This document shows, one piece after another, positions 47,191 through 58,200 of a stretch of DNA of 64,000 bases. A model generated the notes under the pieces. That model had not been told where the DNA came from. It was given only the letters and a program-made list of their open reading frames with translations, and made no database searches. A program made the translations under genes and the position numbers. Source of the DNA: Gemmatimonadota bacterium. Its GTDB lineage: Bacteria; Gemmatimonadota; Gemmatimonadetes; Longimicrobiales; RSA9. Each line of letters starts with the position of its first letter. The stretch's first letter is position 1. The DNA lies in NCBI GenBank assembly GCA_007126035.1, contig SLCC01000020.1, forward strand, positions 56,567 through 120,566. Direction: 5' to 3'.

Positions 47191-49377
47191 CTATCTCTGG
47201 CCCAGGAGCTCCCGGACCAGTGCTTCTGCTTGGTAGATGCTGCGCAGCGCCTCCATGATGCCGGCGCTATGCACGCCTACCGCGCGACCCACCTCCTCGC
47301 TGAACAACCACTCGTTGGGCAACGACTCGATGTTGCCGTCGAAGACTACGCCGACGATCTCGGCAGCCCGGTTCAGCATGGGGCTGCCACTGTTGCCGCC
47401 GGTGATGTCGTTGGTCGTGACGAAGTTCAGCGGCGCCGCCATATCGACGCGGCCGCGGGCGGCGGCGTACGTCGGGGGCAGCGTGAAGGGCATCTCGTTG
47501 CCGAAGTTGTTGGCTCGCTCGTAGATCCCGTAGAAGCTGGTGATCGGTGGAGCGATGGTGCCGTTGAACGGGTAGCGGGCTACCACGCCGTCGGTGATGC
47601 GGAGCGTGAAGGTGGCATCCGGCGGGATGTCGGTGCCCTCGACAACGAACAGTGCGCTGGCCAGACGCTCCTCCTGCACCATTTCCGCCGCCTCCAACTC
47701 CTCGAGAAGGGGGACCAGGTCCTGACGGGCCTCGTCCATGATGACCGCCAGGCGGACGGAGAGCTCGTCCTCCTCGGCGATGGCGGCCAGGCCGCCCTCC
47801 ATGAGACGGCGCCGGAAGTCCGGATCCATGATCCGGGAGGTGCGGACCAGACGCTCAGCAGCCTGCATGGCTGTCTCTCCGGGCCGGAACGCTGTCTCGA
47901 CCAGCGGATCATCATCGGGCAGGAAGTCACGGGCCAGCCGGAGGCGGATGGCGAGTAGCCGGGCGGCGATGTCCGGGTTGACGGGAGTGGGCTCGAGCAG
48001 CTGCTCCTCGATCTCGGCGAGCCGCTCGGCGCCGTAATCTTCATGCCGTTCCTCCGGCGGGAGTGCCGACTCCCGGACCCAGCGGACCAGCTGGCCGGCC
48101 AGGCCCATGTGCGGGTCGCCGATGATGCCGACGTTGTAGATCCCGGCCCGCAGCTCCACCGGCAGCTTCGCCCGCTGGATGTCGCGGATCTCGGCCCAGA
48201 CATCGGCGTACCGCTCCACGAGCATTGTGTCGGCCATGACAGCCGCCCGCAGCTCCGCCTCCCAGCGGATCTTGCGCCCCACCAGCAGGGTGTCCTGGAG
48301 CCCTGCCAGCTGGCCGCTGTACGCCTTCAGCGCGTTCTCCATGCTGGCCAGCTCCTCGCGCACGGAGCGCTCCGCCTCGGGGCCGAACTCGGCGATCCAC
48401 CGGTAGAGGTCAACCACGTCAGACAGGTACTGCACGATGTAGGGGTGGGTGCGGTGCTTCTCGTACATCAGCTGGGAGACGGTGAGAAGCCTGCTCGTGC
48501 CGCCGGGGCTGCCCACCACGAAGACCAACTCCCCCTCCTGGGCGCCTGCTTCGCTCCACCGGAAGTAAGGCTGTCCTGTCAGCGGCTGCCCGAACTCGTC
48601 GTAGGCGCGCAGGAACGTCACGTCCAGTGAGTAGCGAGGATAGGTGAAGTTGTCAGGGTCGCCGCCGAAGGAGGCGGCCTGGTGCTCGGGCGCGAACACC
48701 AGCCTCACCGGCTCGAACCGCTGGTAGCGGTAGAGGTGGAACCGACCCCCATGGTAGAGGGAAACGACCTGGCATATCAGATCCGCCTCCGCCTGGCACT
48801 CCTCCTCGATCTGCTCCGCCTCGTCCGCCTGGGCCCGGGCTCGAGCGGTGTCCGCCACGAGGTCCCGGGCGGCGGCGCTGACGCGTGCCGTCACGTCGTC
48901 CACGCTCCTGAGCTGGTCCAGGTGCAGGCCCGGACACTCCAGCTCGTCATCCATGGTGGGGCCGTAGAAGCCGTGCTGGATATAGTCGACCTCCGGCGTG
49001 GACAGCTCCTCGATACAGCCACGGGCGCAGTGGTGGTTGGTCATGACCAGCCCGTCGGGCGAGACGAACGAGGCCGAGCAGACCTCGCCGTAGCGCAGCG
49101 ACCCGAGCTGCACGTGCTCGAGCCAGTCCGGGCCGGGCGAGAACCGGTACGCATCCCGCCACCAGGCCAGGGGCGGGTCCTGGAAGGTCCACATCCGTCC
49201 CAGCTCCATACCGGTGAGGGAGATACGCTCTGCCGCGCGCTGAGCAGCCTGGCTCGGCTGCAGGACGTCGACGGCGGGTGTCGGGGCCGGTGCGGGCGGC
49301 GGGGCCGCGGGAGCGCAGCCTGCCGACCAGGCCGCAGCCGCGAACAGCGTCACGGGGAGGAATGCGCGCTTGGACAT
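47191..49377 (-). CDS. S46-family peptidase (DPP7/DPP11-like), predicted lipoprotein
   Basis: CSASFVSPDGLVMTNHHCARGCIEELST; GDPDNFTYPRYSLDVTFLRAY; TNDITGGNSGSPMLNRAAEIVGVVFDGN; lipobox WSAGC. Confidence 0.95.
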   Translation of the reverse strand: MSKRAFLPVTLFAAAAWSAGCAPAAPPPAPAPTPAVDVLQPSQAAQRAAERISLTGMELGRMWTFQDPPLAWWRDAYRFSPGPDWLEHVQLGSLRYGEVCSASFVSPDGLVMTNHHCARGCIEELSTPEVDYIQHGFYGPTMDDELECPGLHLDQLRSVDDVTARVSAAARDLVADTARARAQADEAEQIEEECQAEADLICQVVSLYHGGRFHLYRYQRFEPVRLVFAPEHQAASFGGDPDNFTYPRYSLDVTFLRAYDEFGQPLTGQPYFRWSEAGAQEGELVFVVGSPGGTSRLLTVSQLMYEKHRTHPYIVQYLSDVVDLYRWIAEFGPEAERSVREELASMENALKAYSGQLAGLQDTLLVGRKIRWEAELRAAVMADTMLVERYADVWAEIRDIQRAKLPVELRAGIYNVGIIGDPHMGLAGQLVRWVRESALPPEERHEDYGAERLAEIEEQLLEPTPVNPDIAARLLAIRLRLARDFLPDDDPLVETAFRPGETAMQAAERLVRTSRIMDPDFRRRLMEGGLAAIAEEDELSVRLAVIMDEARQDLVPLLEELEAAEMVQEERLASALFVVEGTDIPPDATFTLRITDGVVARYPFNGTIAPPITSFYGIYERANNFGNEMPFTLPPTYAAARGRVDMAAPLNFVTTNDITGGNSGSPMLNRAAEIVGVVFDGNIESLPNEWLFSEEVGRAVGVHSAGIMEALRSIYQAEALVRELLGQR

Positions 49378-49462
49378 ATGCGGCCTCGAATTGCTGGTGG
49401 TCTCGCGACGACGATTGGATGTAGCCCGGCTCATGCCGGCCTGCAACCCGCTGGCCACCAGG

Positions 49463-50518
49463 TCAATGATCGGTGGTCTCCGGGAGCTGCCCTTCGGGAA
49501 GCTCCCGCCCGCCCGGCTCGTCAGGCGGAACGGCGCTGCTCAGCGTGTGCCAGTACAGCACGGTCCCTGCGCGACCCGCCCCGAGCCGGTCCAGCAGCGC
49601 CGCGGCCGTTTTGGCGGTGTAACAGGGGTCCAGCGCCACGTCCAGCCGAGCGAACCACTCCGTTGCCCTGGCACCCTCCTCCGTGGGCTGACCGTACCCG
49701 GCACCGAAATAATTACCCACGAGCTGGACCATGTCTGCCACCGCTCGGGAATCAGGCACCCTCGCGCCGTTGTCGGCCAGGATCCGGCTCGCCCCCTCGA
49801 TGAGCCGGGACAGGGTCCAGGTGTTCGCTATGCTGGACGGTACGATGCGTATCGCCAGCACCCGGTCCGCCACCCCCGTCATGGCCGCCCCGATTGCCAG
49901 CCCGGCCACCGTGCCCAGCGTCCCCGCCGCGACCACGATGGTGGAGGGGCGGGGCATCTCCCCTGCCTGCACCTGCTCGGCCAGCTCGAACGCGGCCCCT
50001 ACGTGGCCGAGCGTGCCCAGGGCGTTCGACCCGCCGCCAGGAATGACGTAGGGGCGCTCGCGGCGTCGTCGCCACCGCAACGCCGCCTCGATGAAGGGCT
50101 GGGTGGCGAAGCTCGAGCAGAGCCGAACCTCGTCGGCCCACTTCTGGTTCAGGGCCGCCATGGTGGTGGCGTGCGGGGTCATGGGCTGGGGGAAGAGCAC
50201 GAGCGACGTGGGTAGCCCGAGCCGCCGGCCGTGGACCGACGTGGCCAGGCAGTGGTGTGACCCGACCACGCCCGTGGTGATCAGGCGACTCGCCCCCACG
50301 CGACGAGCGTCCGCCAGCAGGTACTCCAGCTTCCGGACCTTGTTGCCGCCGTAAATGGGGCTGGAGCGGTCGTCGCGCTTCACCCACAGCTCACCGCCCC
50401 AGCGAGGCGGGATCTCGAGCCGGGTGATGGGGGTGGGCCAGTCGCCCAGCTCGACCCACGGGATCCGGCCTTCTGACCGGGGCAGCCACCGGAAGAGAGG
50501 GTTCGCCGACATGTTCAC
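49463..50518 (-). CDS. PLP-dependent D-cysteine desulfhydrase / ACC deaminase family
   Basis: LWVKRDDRSSPIYGGNKVRKLEYLLADA; VIPGGGSNALGTLGHVGAAFEL; AAGTLGTVAGLAIG. Confidence 0.88.
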   Translation of the reverse strand: MNMSANPLFRWLPRSEGRIPWVELGDWPTPITRLEIPPRWGGELWVKRDDRSSPIYGGNKVRKLEYLLADARRVGASRLITTGVVGSHHCLATSVHGRRLGLPTSLVLFPQPMTPHATTMAALNQKWADEVRLCSSFATQPFIEAALRWRRRRERPYVIPGGGSNALGTLGHVGAAFELAEQVQAGEMPRPSTIVVAAGTLGTVAGLAIGAAMTGVADRVLAIRIVPSSIANTWTLSRLIEGASRILADNGARVPDSRAVADMVQLVGNYFGAGYGQPTEEGARATEWFARLDVALDPCYTAKTAAALLDRLGAGRAGTVLYWHTLSSAVPPDEPGGRELPEGQLPETTDH

Positions 50519-51285
50519 GACTCCTCCGCCCGCAACCGCTCGATGGTCCTACGGCTCCTGGCCGCGATCGCTCGCATCAGATTCGCCTCCCGTTCGTCGA
50601 CGCCCGCCCTGCGGATGATGGCCCGGATCGTCCTCAGCACCGCCTCAGGGTTCTTGCCGCCCCGGTAGAAGTCTATGGCCTGGAGCTGGCGGTCGATGTC
50701 ATGGAACAGGTCCACCAACTGGGCGCTGTTGGCAGCCGGCGCGTCCCGACGGGGGCGGGGCAACGGCTTCTCTCCGCCTGGCCCCGCCAGCCAGAGCTCG
50801 TAGCAGGCCAGCAGGGCCGCCTGTGCCAGGTTCAGGGACGGCCGCTCCGGATCGGTGGGTACCGTCCAGATCCGATCGCAGCGGTCGAGCTGCTCGTTGG
50901 TCAGCCCCGTGTCCTCTCGCCCGAAAACCACCGCCACCGGCCCGTGGCCCTCCGCCGCCATGGCCAAGATCTCGCCCACCGCCTCCCTGGGATGCTCCCA
51001 TACGTGACGCATGGCACGCCGACGGGCAGTGGTGCCGACCACCACCACGGCGTCCTGGACCGCGTCCTCCATCGTGTCGAAGAACTCGGCCCGATCCCGG
51101 ACGATCTCCGAGCCGTGAGCGATGCCCTCGATCCTGTACTCGTCCCACTCCGCCGGCTTCACCAGCCGGAGCCGACGTAGCCCCGTATTCATCATGGCCC
51201 GGATGGTACCGGCGATGTTGACCCGGTCCTGGGTCTCCACCAGGACGACGACGACGTGTTCCGACAGCAGCTCCCTGGCATCCAT
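50515..51285 (-). CDS. TrmJ/SpoU-like RNA methyltransferase
   Basis: VVVVLVETQDRVNIAGTIRAMMNTG; VAVVFGREDTGLTNEQLDRCDRIWTVPTDPERPSLNLAQAALLACYEL. Confidence 0.9.
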   Translation of the reverse strand: MDARELLSEHVVVVLVETQDRVNIAGTIRAMMNTGLRRLRLVKPAEWDEYRIEGIAHGSEIVRDRAEFFDTMEDAVQDAVVVVGTTARRRAMRHVWEHPREAVGEILAMAAEGHGPVAVVFGREDTGLTNEQLDRCDRIWTVPTDPERPSLNLAQAALLACYELWLAGPGGEKPLPRPRRDAPAANSAQLVDLFHDIDRQLQAIDFYRGGKNPEAVLRTIRAIIRRAGVDEREANLMRAIAARSRRTIERLRAEES

Positions 51286-51408
51286 GGCAGGGAAGGTGGG
51301 GGGGCGGTTGCAGGCGCGCAACAACACCACAGGCGGGCGAGCTCGTGCGTGATAATGGTCGGACGGGCGGCGCCAACGCAGCGCCCCACCGCCGTCCGTC
51401 CAGGGGTC

Positions 51409-52686
51409 CTATGGGGCCGGCTCTTCCTCCACCCCGACGCCCAGTAGCTCGATCTCCGTAGCCGGCTGCCAGGCCTGCATCAGCGGGTAGCGCGTGCCGA
51501 ACCAGGCCACAGAGGCCATGAGCAGACCCAGCATGAGGAGGCCAACGCCGAGCTCTGGCAGACCCAGGACCAGGGTTTCCACGTCGGGATAGAGCGTGGG
51601 ATAGATCAGCAGGTACCGCTCGATCCAGAGCCCGGCCAGGACCAGGAGGGCGAATCCACCCAGGATGGCCGGGCTCTTCTTCGGCCGGGCGCCCAGCAGC
51701 CCGAAGAAGGGGAGGACGAAGAGGCTGAACAGGACCAGCAGTGACAGTCCCAGGTACGGCTCCTGGACCAGGCGGATGAGGAATACCTGCTCGTACGGCA
51801 GGTTGCCGTACCAGATGACGATGTACTGGGACCAGAACAGGTAGGCCCAGAACACACAGTAGCCGAAGAGCAGCTTGCCCAGGTCGTGGAGGGTGGCCCG
51901 CTCTACATACTCATGGAGTGTCAGGTGCCTCCGGTAGATCAGTATCAGGACCACGGTGGCGGCAATGCCGCCGAGGAACGCCGCCATGAACACGTACGGG
52001 GCGATGAGCATGCTGAGCCAGTGCCGGTCCAGGGACATGACCAGGTCGATGGCGACGAACGAATAGGCCAGCACGAAGACCAGGGCCACGGCCGGCCCGA
52101 GGCGGCCCATGTTGCGGCTCGCCCGCTCCTCCTCGAGCTCCTGGTTCGTCCAGCCACGGGTGAACCGGTCCAGCCCTGTCCAGCCCTCAGCACGGGCCAG
52201 TCCCAGGTCCGGCCGGAGCTGCCAGTAGGCGAAGGCCAGGGACAGGACCAGCAGCGCGGCCAGGGAGAGGAGGTTCCTCGCCGCCAGGAATGGCATGTTC
52301 AGGTACGCCTCCTGACCCTCCGCCCCCTCCTGGATCCACGGGATGATGTGCTCGGCGAAGAACAGGATCGGCGGGAACAGGATCAGGTACGCGATGGGCA
52401 GGAAGGCCACGAAGGAGAGGGCGATCCGCCGTATCGGCCGGGACCACACGCCTCTCGTGATGCTGACCACCACGGCCAGCAGGACCGCGCCCTGAGCGAT
52501 GCCGGCGAAGTATATCCAGTTGTAGAGGTACGCGCGCCAGGCCCGGTCGGCATCAGTGGCCAGGGCCACGATGAAGATCAGGAGCCCCAGCAGCGCCAGC
52601 AGCGCGGCAGCCAACAGCACGCCCCTCGGCATGCCGTCCAGCCGCCGGAGCGGATACTCCCTCAGCTCGACGATCTCGTGAGACAT
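51409..52686 (-). CDS. actF: Alternative complex III subunit ActF-like membrane protein
   Basis: Polytopic, YLYNWIYFAGIAQGAVLLAVVVSITRGVWSRPIRRIALSFVAFLPIAYLILF; position in act operon. Confidence 0.85.
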   Translation of the reverse strand: MSHEIVELREYPLRRLDGMPRGVLLAAALLALLGLLIFIVALATDADRAWRAYLYNWIYFAGIAQGAVLLAVVVSITRGVWSRPIRRIALSFVAFLPIAYLILFPPILFFAEHIIPWIQEGAEGQEAYLNMPFLAARNLLSLAALLVLSLAFAYWQLRPDLGLARAEGWTGLDRFTRGWTNQELEEERASRNMGRLGPAVALVFVLAYSFVAIDLVMSLDRHWLSMLIAPYVFMAAFLGGIAATVVLILIYRRHLTLHEYVERATLHDLGKLLFGYCVFWAYLFWSQYIVIWYGNLPYEQVFLIRLVQEPYLGLSLLVLFSLFVLPFFGLLGARPKKSPAILGGFALLVLAGLWIERYLLIYPTLYPDVETLVLGLPELGVGLLMLGLLMASVAWFGTRYPLMQAWQPATEIELLGVGVEEEPAP

Positions 52687-52687
52687 C

Positions 52688-53314
52688 CTAGTCCTGCCCC
52701 TGAACTGTATTGTCTTCCGGCTGCTCCGCCGGCTGCTCCGCGGCTCCGGCGGTCTCCTGCGCCACGGCATCACCCTGCTGGAGCTGCCTCATGTAGTTCA
52801 CCACCGCCCACCGGTCCGACGGCGGGACGCGCTGGTAGGCCGGCATCAGCCCCCGACCGATCCGCGTCACCGCGTAGAGGTAACCGTCCGTTCGCTCCGC
52901 CGTGGCCGGCAGCGTGATGTTCGTGGCGAACGGGAACATGCCGGGTCCCACGAGCGGGCCGTCGCCCTGGCCCTCGGGGCCGTGACACACGGCACAGTAG
53001 TTGGCGAAGACCTCCCGGCCGCGGTCCAGGACGGGCTCGCTCATTGGCAGCGGGTTGGCAAGCGTGTCGCCCCAGGCCCGGAGCGCCGCTTCGGTCCTCT
53101 CCACCACCGGCTCCCACCGCTCGGCAGGGGACTCCACGGGGACCGCCCCCGGTGGGGCCGGCCGTGGCGCTTCCCACGGGTCCAGGGCCGGTGACACGCG
53201 CATGAAGTTGAGCGCGGGGATGGCCGACAACATCTCCTCGACACGGGTGCAGCCGCCGAGCACCACCAGCAGGGTGCCCAGCAGGATGAGCCCTCCGCGC
53301 AACTCACGCCTCAT
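52688..53314 (-). CDS. actE: Alternative complex III subunit ActE, monoheme cytochrome c lipoprotein
   Basis: Lipobox LGGC; NYCAVCHGPEGQGDGPLVGPGMFP; RVPPSDRWAVVNYMRQLQ. Confidence 0.9.
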   Translation of the reverse strand: MRRELRGGLILLGTLLVVLGGCTRVEEMLSAIPALNFMRVSPALDPWEAPRPAPPGAVPVESPAERWEPVVERTEAALRAWGDTLANPLPMSEPVLDRGREVFANYCAVCHGPEGQGDGPLVGPGMFPFATNITLPATAERTDGYLYAVTRIGRGLMPAYQRVPPSDRWAVVNYMRQLQQGDAVAQETAGAAEQPAEQPEDNTVQGQD

Positions 53315-53831
53315 GCGCCGACTCCTCGTCCCACGCCTGGATCTCCGCCGCCCCCGCCTCTTCCAGGATCCGGCGGGCGTCGCTGCCCTTGCCCTCAGGC
53401 GCGGCCACCAGAACGCCGAAGCTGCCGGCCGAGAACGACGGGTGGTAAGCCAGCTCCCGGTCCGGCGCACCCAGACGGGCGTTGATGAAGAGGCCGATGA
53501 CCGTGGCCAGCGCGCCGAACAGGATCATCAGCTCGAAGGCGGGCACCACGTAGGCCGGGATGGGGATCATGGGCATCCCGCCCGTAATGAGCGGCCAGTC
53601 GAGGCCCGTCCAGATGGGCAGGGCGAAGCCCGTGGCCAGACCCGTCAGGGCGCCGACCAGAGTGAAGACGCGCACCGGGCTCTGGGGCCGGTGGAGCGCA
53701 TGCTCCAGGTCATGCTGGGGTAGCGGTGAGTACGTCTCCAGGTCCGTCAGCCCCGCCTGCCGGAGATTGCCGATCGCCTCCACCGCGGTATCCACCTCGT
53801 GGAACACGCCCAGGAATCGCCCGCCGTCCAT
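53304..53831 (-). CDS. actD: Alternative complex III subunit ActD (DUF3341-like)
   Basis: LGVFHEVDTAVEAIGNLRQAGLTDLETYSPLPQHDLEHAL; FALPIWTGLDWPLITGGMPMIPIPAYVVPAFELMILFGAL. Confidence 0.9.
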   Translation of the reverse strand: MDGGRFLGVFHEVDTAVEAIGNLRQAGLTDLETYSPLPQHDLEHALHRPQSPVRVFTLVGALTGLATGFALPIWTGLDWPLITGGMPMIPIPAYVVPAFELMILFGALATVIGLFINARLGAPDRELAYHPSFSAGSFGVLVAAPEGKGSDARRILEEAGAAEIQAWDEESAHEA

Positions 53832-55267
53832 CAGCCCTCCTCCTCGTCCTCGACGCGCCGCTGGCCGGGGCCCTGTGGGATGCCCGTGTCCCGTGGCGCC
53901 GACGGCTGCCGCAGCCGGCCCCACCGCCGTGGTGCCGGGAGCACCTCCTTCAGCTCGGCGACGGAGACCGCCGGCAGGAGCCGCAAGAACAACAGGAACC
54001 ACATGCCGAACCAGGCGAAGCTCCCGACCAGGATCCCCATCTCCACCCAGCCAGGCTTGTATACGTTCCACTGCCACGGCATGTACTCGCGCGCCAGGCT
54101 GGCCACGATGATGACGTAACGCTCGAACCACATGCCTATGTTGATGAAGATCGTGATCACGAAGAGGGCCGGCAGGTTCCGCCGGATCTTCTTCGACCAC
54201 AGGAGCTGGGGCACGACCGCGTTGCAGATCAGCATTATCGCGCCGGCCCACCAGTAGTTGCCCGTGAGAGCCGCGATGATGTACTGGCCCTCCAGCTTGT
54301 ACGACCGCCCGCTGTACCAGACCATGAAGAGCTCGGTCAGGTACGCGTACAGGACGATGATCCCGGTGAACAGGACCAGCTTCGACATGGCATCGAAGTG
54401 CCTGGGCGTGAAATACGCCTCGAGCCCGAAGATCGTCCGGATGGGGATCAGCAGCGTGATCACCATGGCCAGGCCGCTGAAGATGGCGCCGGCCACGAAG
54501 TAGGGCGCGAAGATGGTGGAGTGCCAGCCCGGCACGATGCTCATGGCGAAGTCCCACGAGACTACCGAGTGGACCGAGATGACCAGGGGCGTAGCCAGGG
54601 CGGCCAGGTAGAGGTAGGCCCGGTTGAAGTGCAGCCATTGCCGGCCGCTCCCCCGCCAGCCCAGGGCCAGCACCGTGTAGAGCCTCTTCCGCCAGGGCAC
54701 GGTGGTGGCGTCACGGGCCGCGGCGATATCCGGGATGAGCCCCAGCGCGAAGAAGGTGGCGCTCACGATCAGGTACGTGCTGATTGCGAAGACGTCCCAG
54801 ACCAGTGGCGACGTGAAGTTGGGCCACAGCTCACGCTGGTTCGGGTACGGCATGAGCCAGTAGAAGAGCTGCGGCCGCCCCAGATGGATGATGGGGAACA
54901 GACCAGCGGTCATGACGGCGAAGACCGTCATGGCTTCCGCCGCCCGGTAGATCGACTGGCGCCAGCGGGCGCGGAAGAGGAACAGGATCGCGGAGATCAG
55001 CGTCCCCGAGTGGGCGATCCCGACCCAGAAGACGAAGGTGGTGATGTAGACGCCCCACATCACCGGGTTCATCAGTCCGGCCAGGCCGATGCCCAGGTAG
55101 ACCTGGGCGAAGAAGCTGAAGGCCAGCAGCCCCACCCCGGCGATGCACAGCGCCAGCAGAAGGTAATAGGCCCGGCCGGGCCGGCCCAGGATGCTGAGCA
55201 CGTCACGGTTCACATCCTCGTACTTCTGGATCTCGGGATGCGTCTCTGAGCGGATGACCGTAGGCAT
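53831..55267 (-). CDS. actC: Alternative complex III subunit ActC, NrfD-like polytopic protein
   Basis: WGVYITTFVFWVGIAHSGTLISAILFLFRARWRQSIYRAAEAMTVFAVMTAGLFPIIHLGRP. Confidence 0.93.
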   Translation of the reverse strand: MPTVIRSETHPEIQKYEDVNRDVLSILGRPGRAYYLLLALCIAGVGLLAFSFFAQVYLGIGLAGLMNPVMWGVYITTFVFWVGIAHSGTLISAILFLFRARWRQSIYRAAEAMTVFAVMTAGLFPIIHLGRPQLFYWLMPYPNQRELWPNFTSPLVWDVFAISTYLIVSATFFALGLIPDIAAARDATTVPWRKRLYTVLALGWRGSGRQWLHFNRAYLYLAALATPLVISVHSVVSWDFAMSIVPGWHSTIFAPYFVAGAIFSGLAMVITLLIPIRTIFGLEAYFTPRHFDAMSKLVLFTGIIVLYAYLTELFMVWYSGRSYKLEGQYIIAALTGNYWWAGAIMLICNAVVPQLLWSKKIRRNLPALFVITIFINIGMWFERYVIIVASLAREYMPWQWNVYKPGWVEMGILVGSFAWFGMWFLLFLRLLPAVSVAELKEVLPAPRRWGRLRQPSAPRDTGIPQGPGQRRVEDEEEG

Positions 55268-58200
55268 CAGAGGTCCGCCCCCCCGGCCCGGTCATCGACC
55301 ACCTTCTTCAGGTAGATCACGCCGGGAGCCGTATTCAGGTCTTCCAGGACCCGGAAGCTGCGCCCCGAGCTGCTGACCTGCGCCACCCGTGAGTTCGGAT
55401 CCTTGATGTTGCCGAACACGATGGCGTTGCCGGGACAGGTCTGGGCGCAGGCCGGCAAGATCTCGCCGTCCCGGACCGGCCGGCCCTGGAGCCGGGCCTG
55501 GTGCTCCGCGTCGCGGATCCGCTGCACGCAGAACGTGCACTTCTCCATGATGCCTCGCTCGCGCACCGAGACGTCCGGGTTCAACTGCCAGTTCAGCGGC
55601 TCAGGCCAGTCGTAGCTGAAGTAATTGAAGTAGCGCACCTTGTAGGGGCAGTTGTTCGAGCAGTAACGGGTACCCACGCAGCGGTTGTAGACCTGGGCGT
55701 TGAGGCCGTCCGGCGTGTGGTAGGATGCGTACACGGGGCATACGGGCTCACAGGGCGCGTTGCCACAATGCTGGCAGAGCATGGGCAGGAAGGTGGTGCC
55801 CTCCGGCTCGCCGTCGCCGTCCAGATCGAAGTAGCGCTCGATACGCAGCCACTGGATCAGGCGGCCCTGGGACACCAGCTCCGGTCCCACCATCCCGATG
55901 TTGTTCTCCGCCTGGCACGCGGTCAGGCACGCGCTACAGCCGATGCACCGCTCCATGTCGATGGTCATGGCCCACCGGGGCTGGTCCTCGGTGTACTCGC
56001 CGTAGTGGGTACCCGGTGGCGGATAGTCCGCCGGGCCGGAGGGCACCGCCACGGGGGCGAACCCGCCCGTCTCCTGGAGCTGATGGACCACCGCCTCGTT
56101 GGGGTGCACGTGCACGCCATAGCCGCTCTCGGCTGGAGCGTCTGGCGGGCCCATGTGCAGGCCGCCCGGCTCGCGCTCCTCCGGATCGGGATCGGGCCGT
56201 GGCGCCGCGGGTGCGGACGGGAGCACGGGCCGGCGGTCCGCTTCGACTGCCGCCGCCACGGTGGTGGTCCGGAAGATGTTGCGGCCCTGCTGGGTGAGCT
56301 GCTCGGATGAGAACGGCTGCCGCTCCCAGCGCCCCGTGGGCACCACGCTGGCCATGGTCTGGACCCGGACCAGTCCGCCGGAATGGGGGTCGTAGATTGG
56401 ATCGAGCAGGCGGATGGCGTTGATCCCCTTGTCCCGGGCGTAGCGGCCCATGCCCTCATGGCCCTGTCCGAGCTGAATGGCGATCGTGTCCTCGCGGATG
56501 CCAGGATGGCGCCAGACAGGGACCTCGACCGTGCCGCCAGGCGTCGAGACCTCCACCAGGTGGCCGTTGTCCAGGCCCAGCTCGTCCGCCGTCCGGGGGT
56601 TGATCTCCACCACGGTGCCCCAGGTATGCTTGCTCACCGGGTCGGGCAGCTCCTGGAGCCAGGGCCGGTTGGCCAGGCGGCCATCGTAGAAGCGGTAGGA
56701 CGGGTAGACGACCAGGTGGAGCTCGCCGTCGCCCGCCAGCGCCTGGGGCTCCAGGGGCAGGTCCTGGGGCGGCGCCGCCGCTGCCAATGCCTCCGGCTGC
56801 TGATAATCGCCGGTGACCACCAGCCCCTTCTGGAGCGTGGTCACCCACCACTCATCGAACTGACCGGGCGAGCCCACTCGCCCGTGGACGTCGCGCCACT
56901 GCTCACGCAGGTAGTCGTAGTAGGTGGCAGCCTGCGTCGGGAGGGCCGCACCGCCGCGGCGAGCAGCCGACAGGAGCACGTCGCCGGTGTGCTTCGTCTG
57001 GAAGACCGGCGTCATGACCGGCTGCACCAGGGAGTGCACGCCGGGTACGGGGTCGTAGTCGCCCCAGGCCTCCAGGAAATGGTGGTCCGGTAGCAGGAGG
57101 TGGGCCCGGGCGCTGGTCTCGTCCAGCCAGGGCGAGAACGAGGCGATGAACGGGACGGCGTCCAGTGCCTCCCGCGCCGCGTCGGCGGACGGGAGGTCGT
57201 AGAGGGGGTTCGGGCCCCGGACCAGGAGCGCCGGAACCTGGCCGGCCCGCATCTCCTCGATCAGGGTGGCCAGGCCGGCGTGGGTGGTCCGCTCCGGTCC
57301 CGCGGGTCCTGGCCATACCGTCCGGCCCACGTTCCCCGCCGCCTCGTTCAACGCCACGACAGCCACCGCCAGGGTGACGGCAGCGGCATGCGACGAAGCG
57401 ACACCAGGCCCCACCGCCAGGGAACGGCCACCGTTGACGAACTCCTCCGCCACCAGCACGGCCTGGTCCTGGGACACACCGGCGGCCCCGGTGTAGGCCC
57501 CCGGGTCCACCTCCTCGAGCAGAGCGGCGGCGGCACCCGCATGACCGGTCCGGTCCGCCACGAGGCGAGCCAGGGCCAGGGCCACCAGGTGCTCCGTCCC
57601 GGGCCGGGCAGCCAGCCAGGTGTCCGCGTTCAGGTCCGTCAGCGACTGGTGCGGCGTCACCGAGACGAAACGACCGTGTCGCCCGCCTGCGTACGCCTGC
57701 GCCTGCACGAAGTCGTGGGCGTACTGGACCGGCGAGAGCCAGGTCTCCATGAAGTCGGCGCCGAAAGAGACGACGAACTCGGCACGGGAGAAATCGTGGA
57801 CGGGGAGCGTGTCCCGACCATACAACGCCCGGTAGGCCGCCCGGATCGGCTCGTGGTCGAACGGATCGAACACCACCCGCCGCACGCCCATGGCCTGGCA
57901 CCAGTCGTCCACCAGCCGGTCCATGCTGCCCGGCTCGGGACGGGACAGCAGGACGGCGTTGCCGCCGGCACGGCCCAGCGCGTCCGCCAGCTGCTGCTCC
58001 GCCTGGTCCCAGCTCAGCCTCGCCCAGCTCTCGCCTTCACGGGCCAGCGCCTGGGGTATCCGGTCCGGGTCGTAGAGCCCGTGCAACGATGCCTGACCGC
58101 GGGCACAGAGACGTCCACTCGAGATGGGAGACTCGGGGTTGCCCTCGGCCTTGACCGCCCGACCCTCACGGGTCCGGACCGTCATCCCGCACCCGGCGGG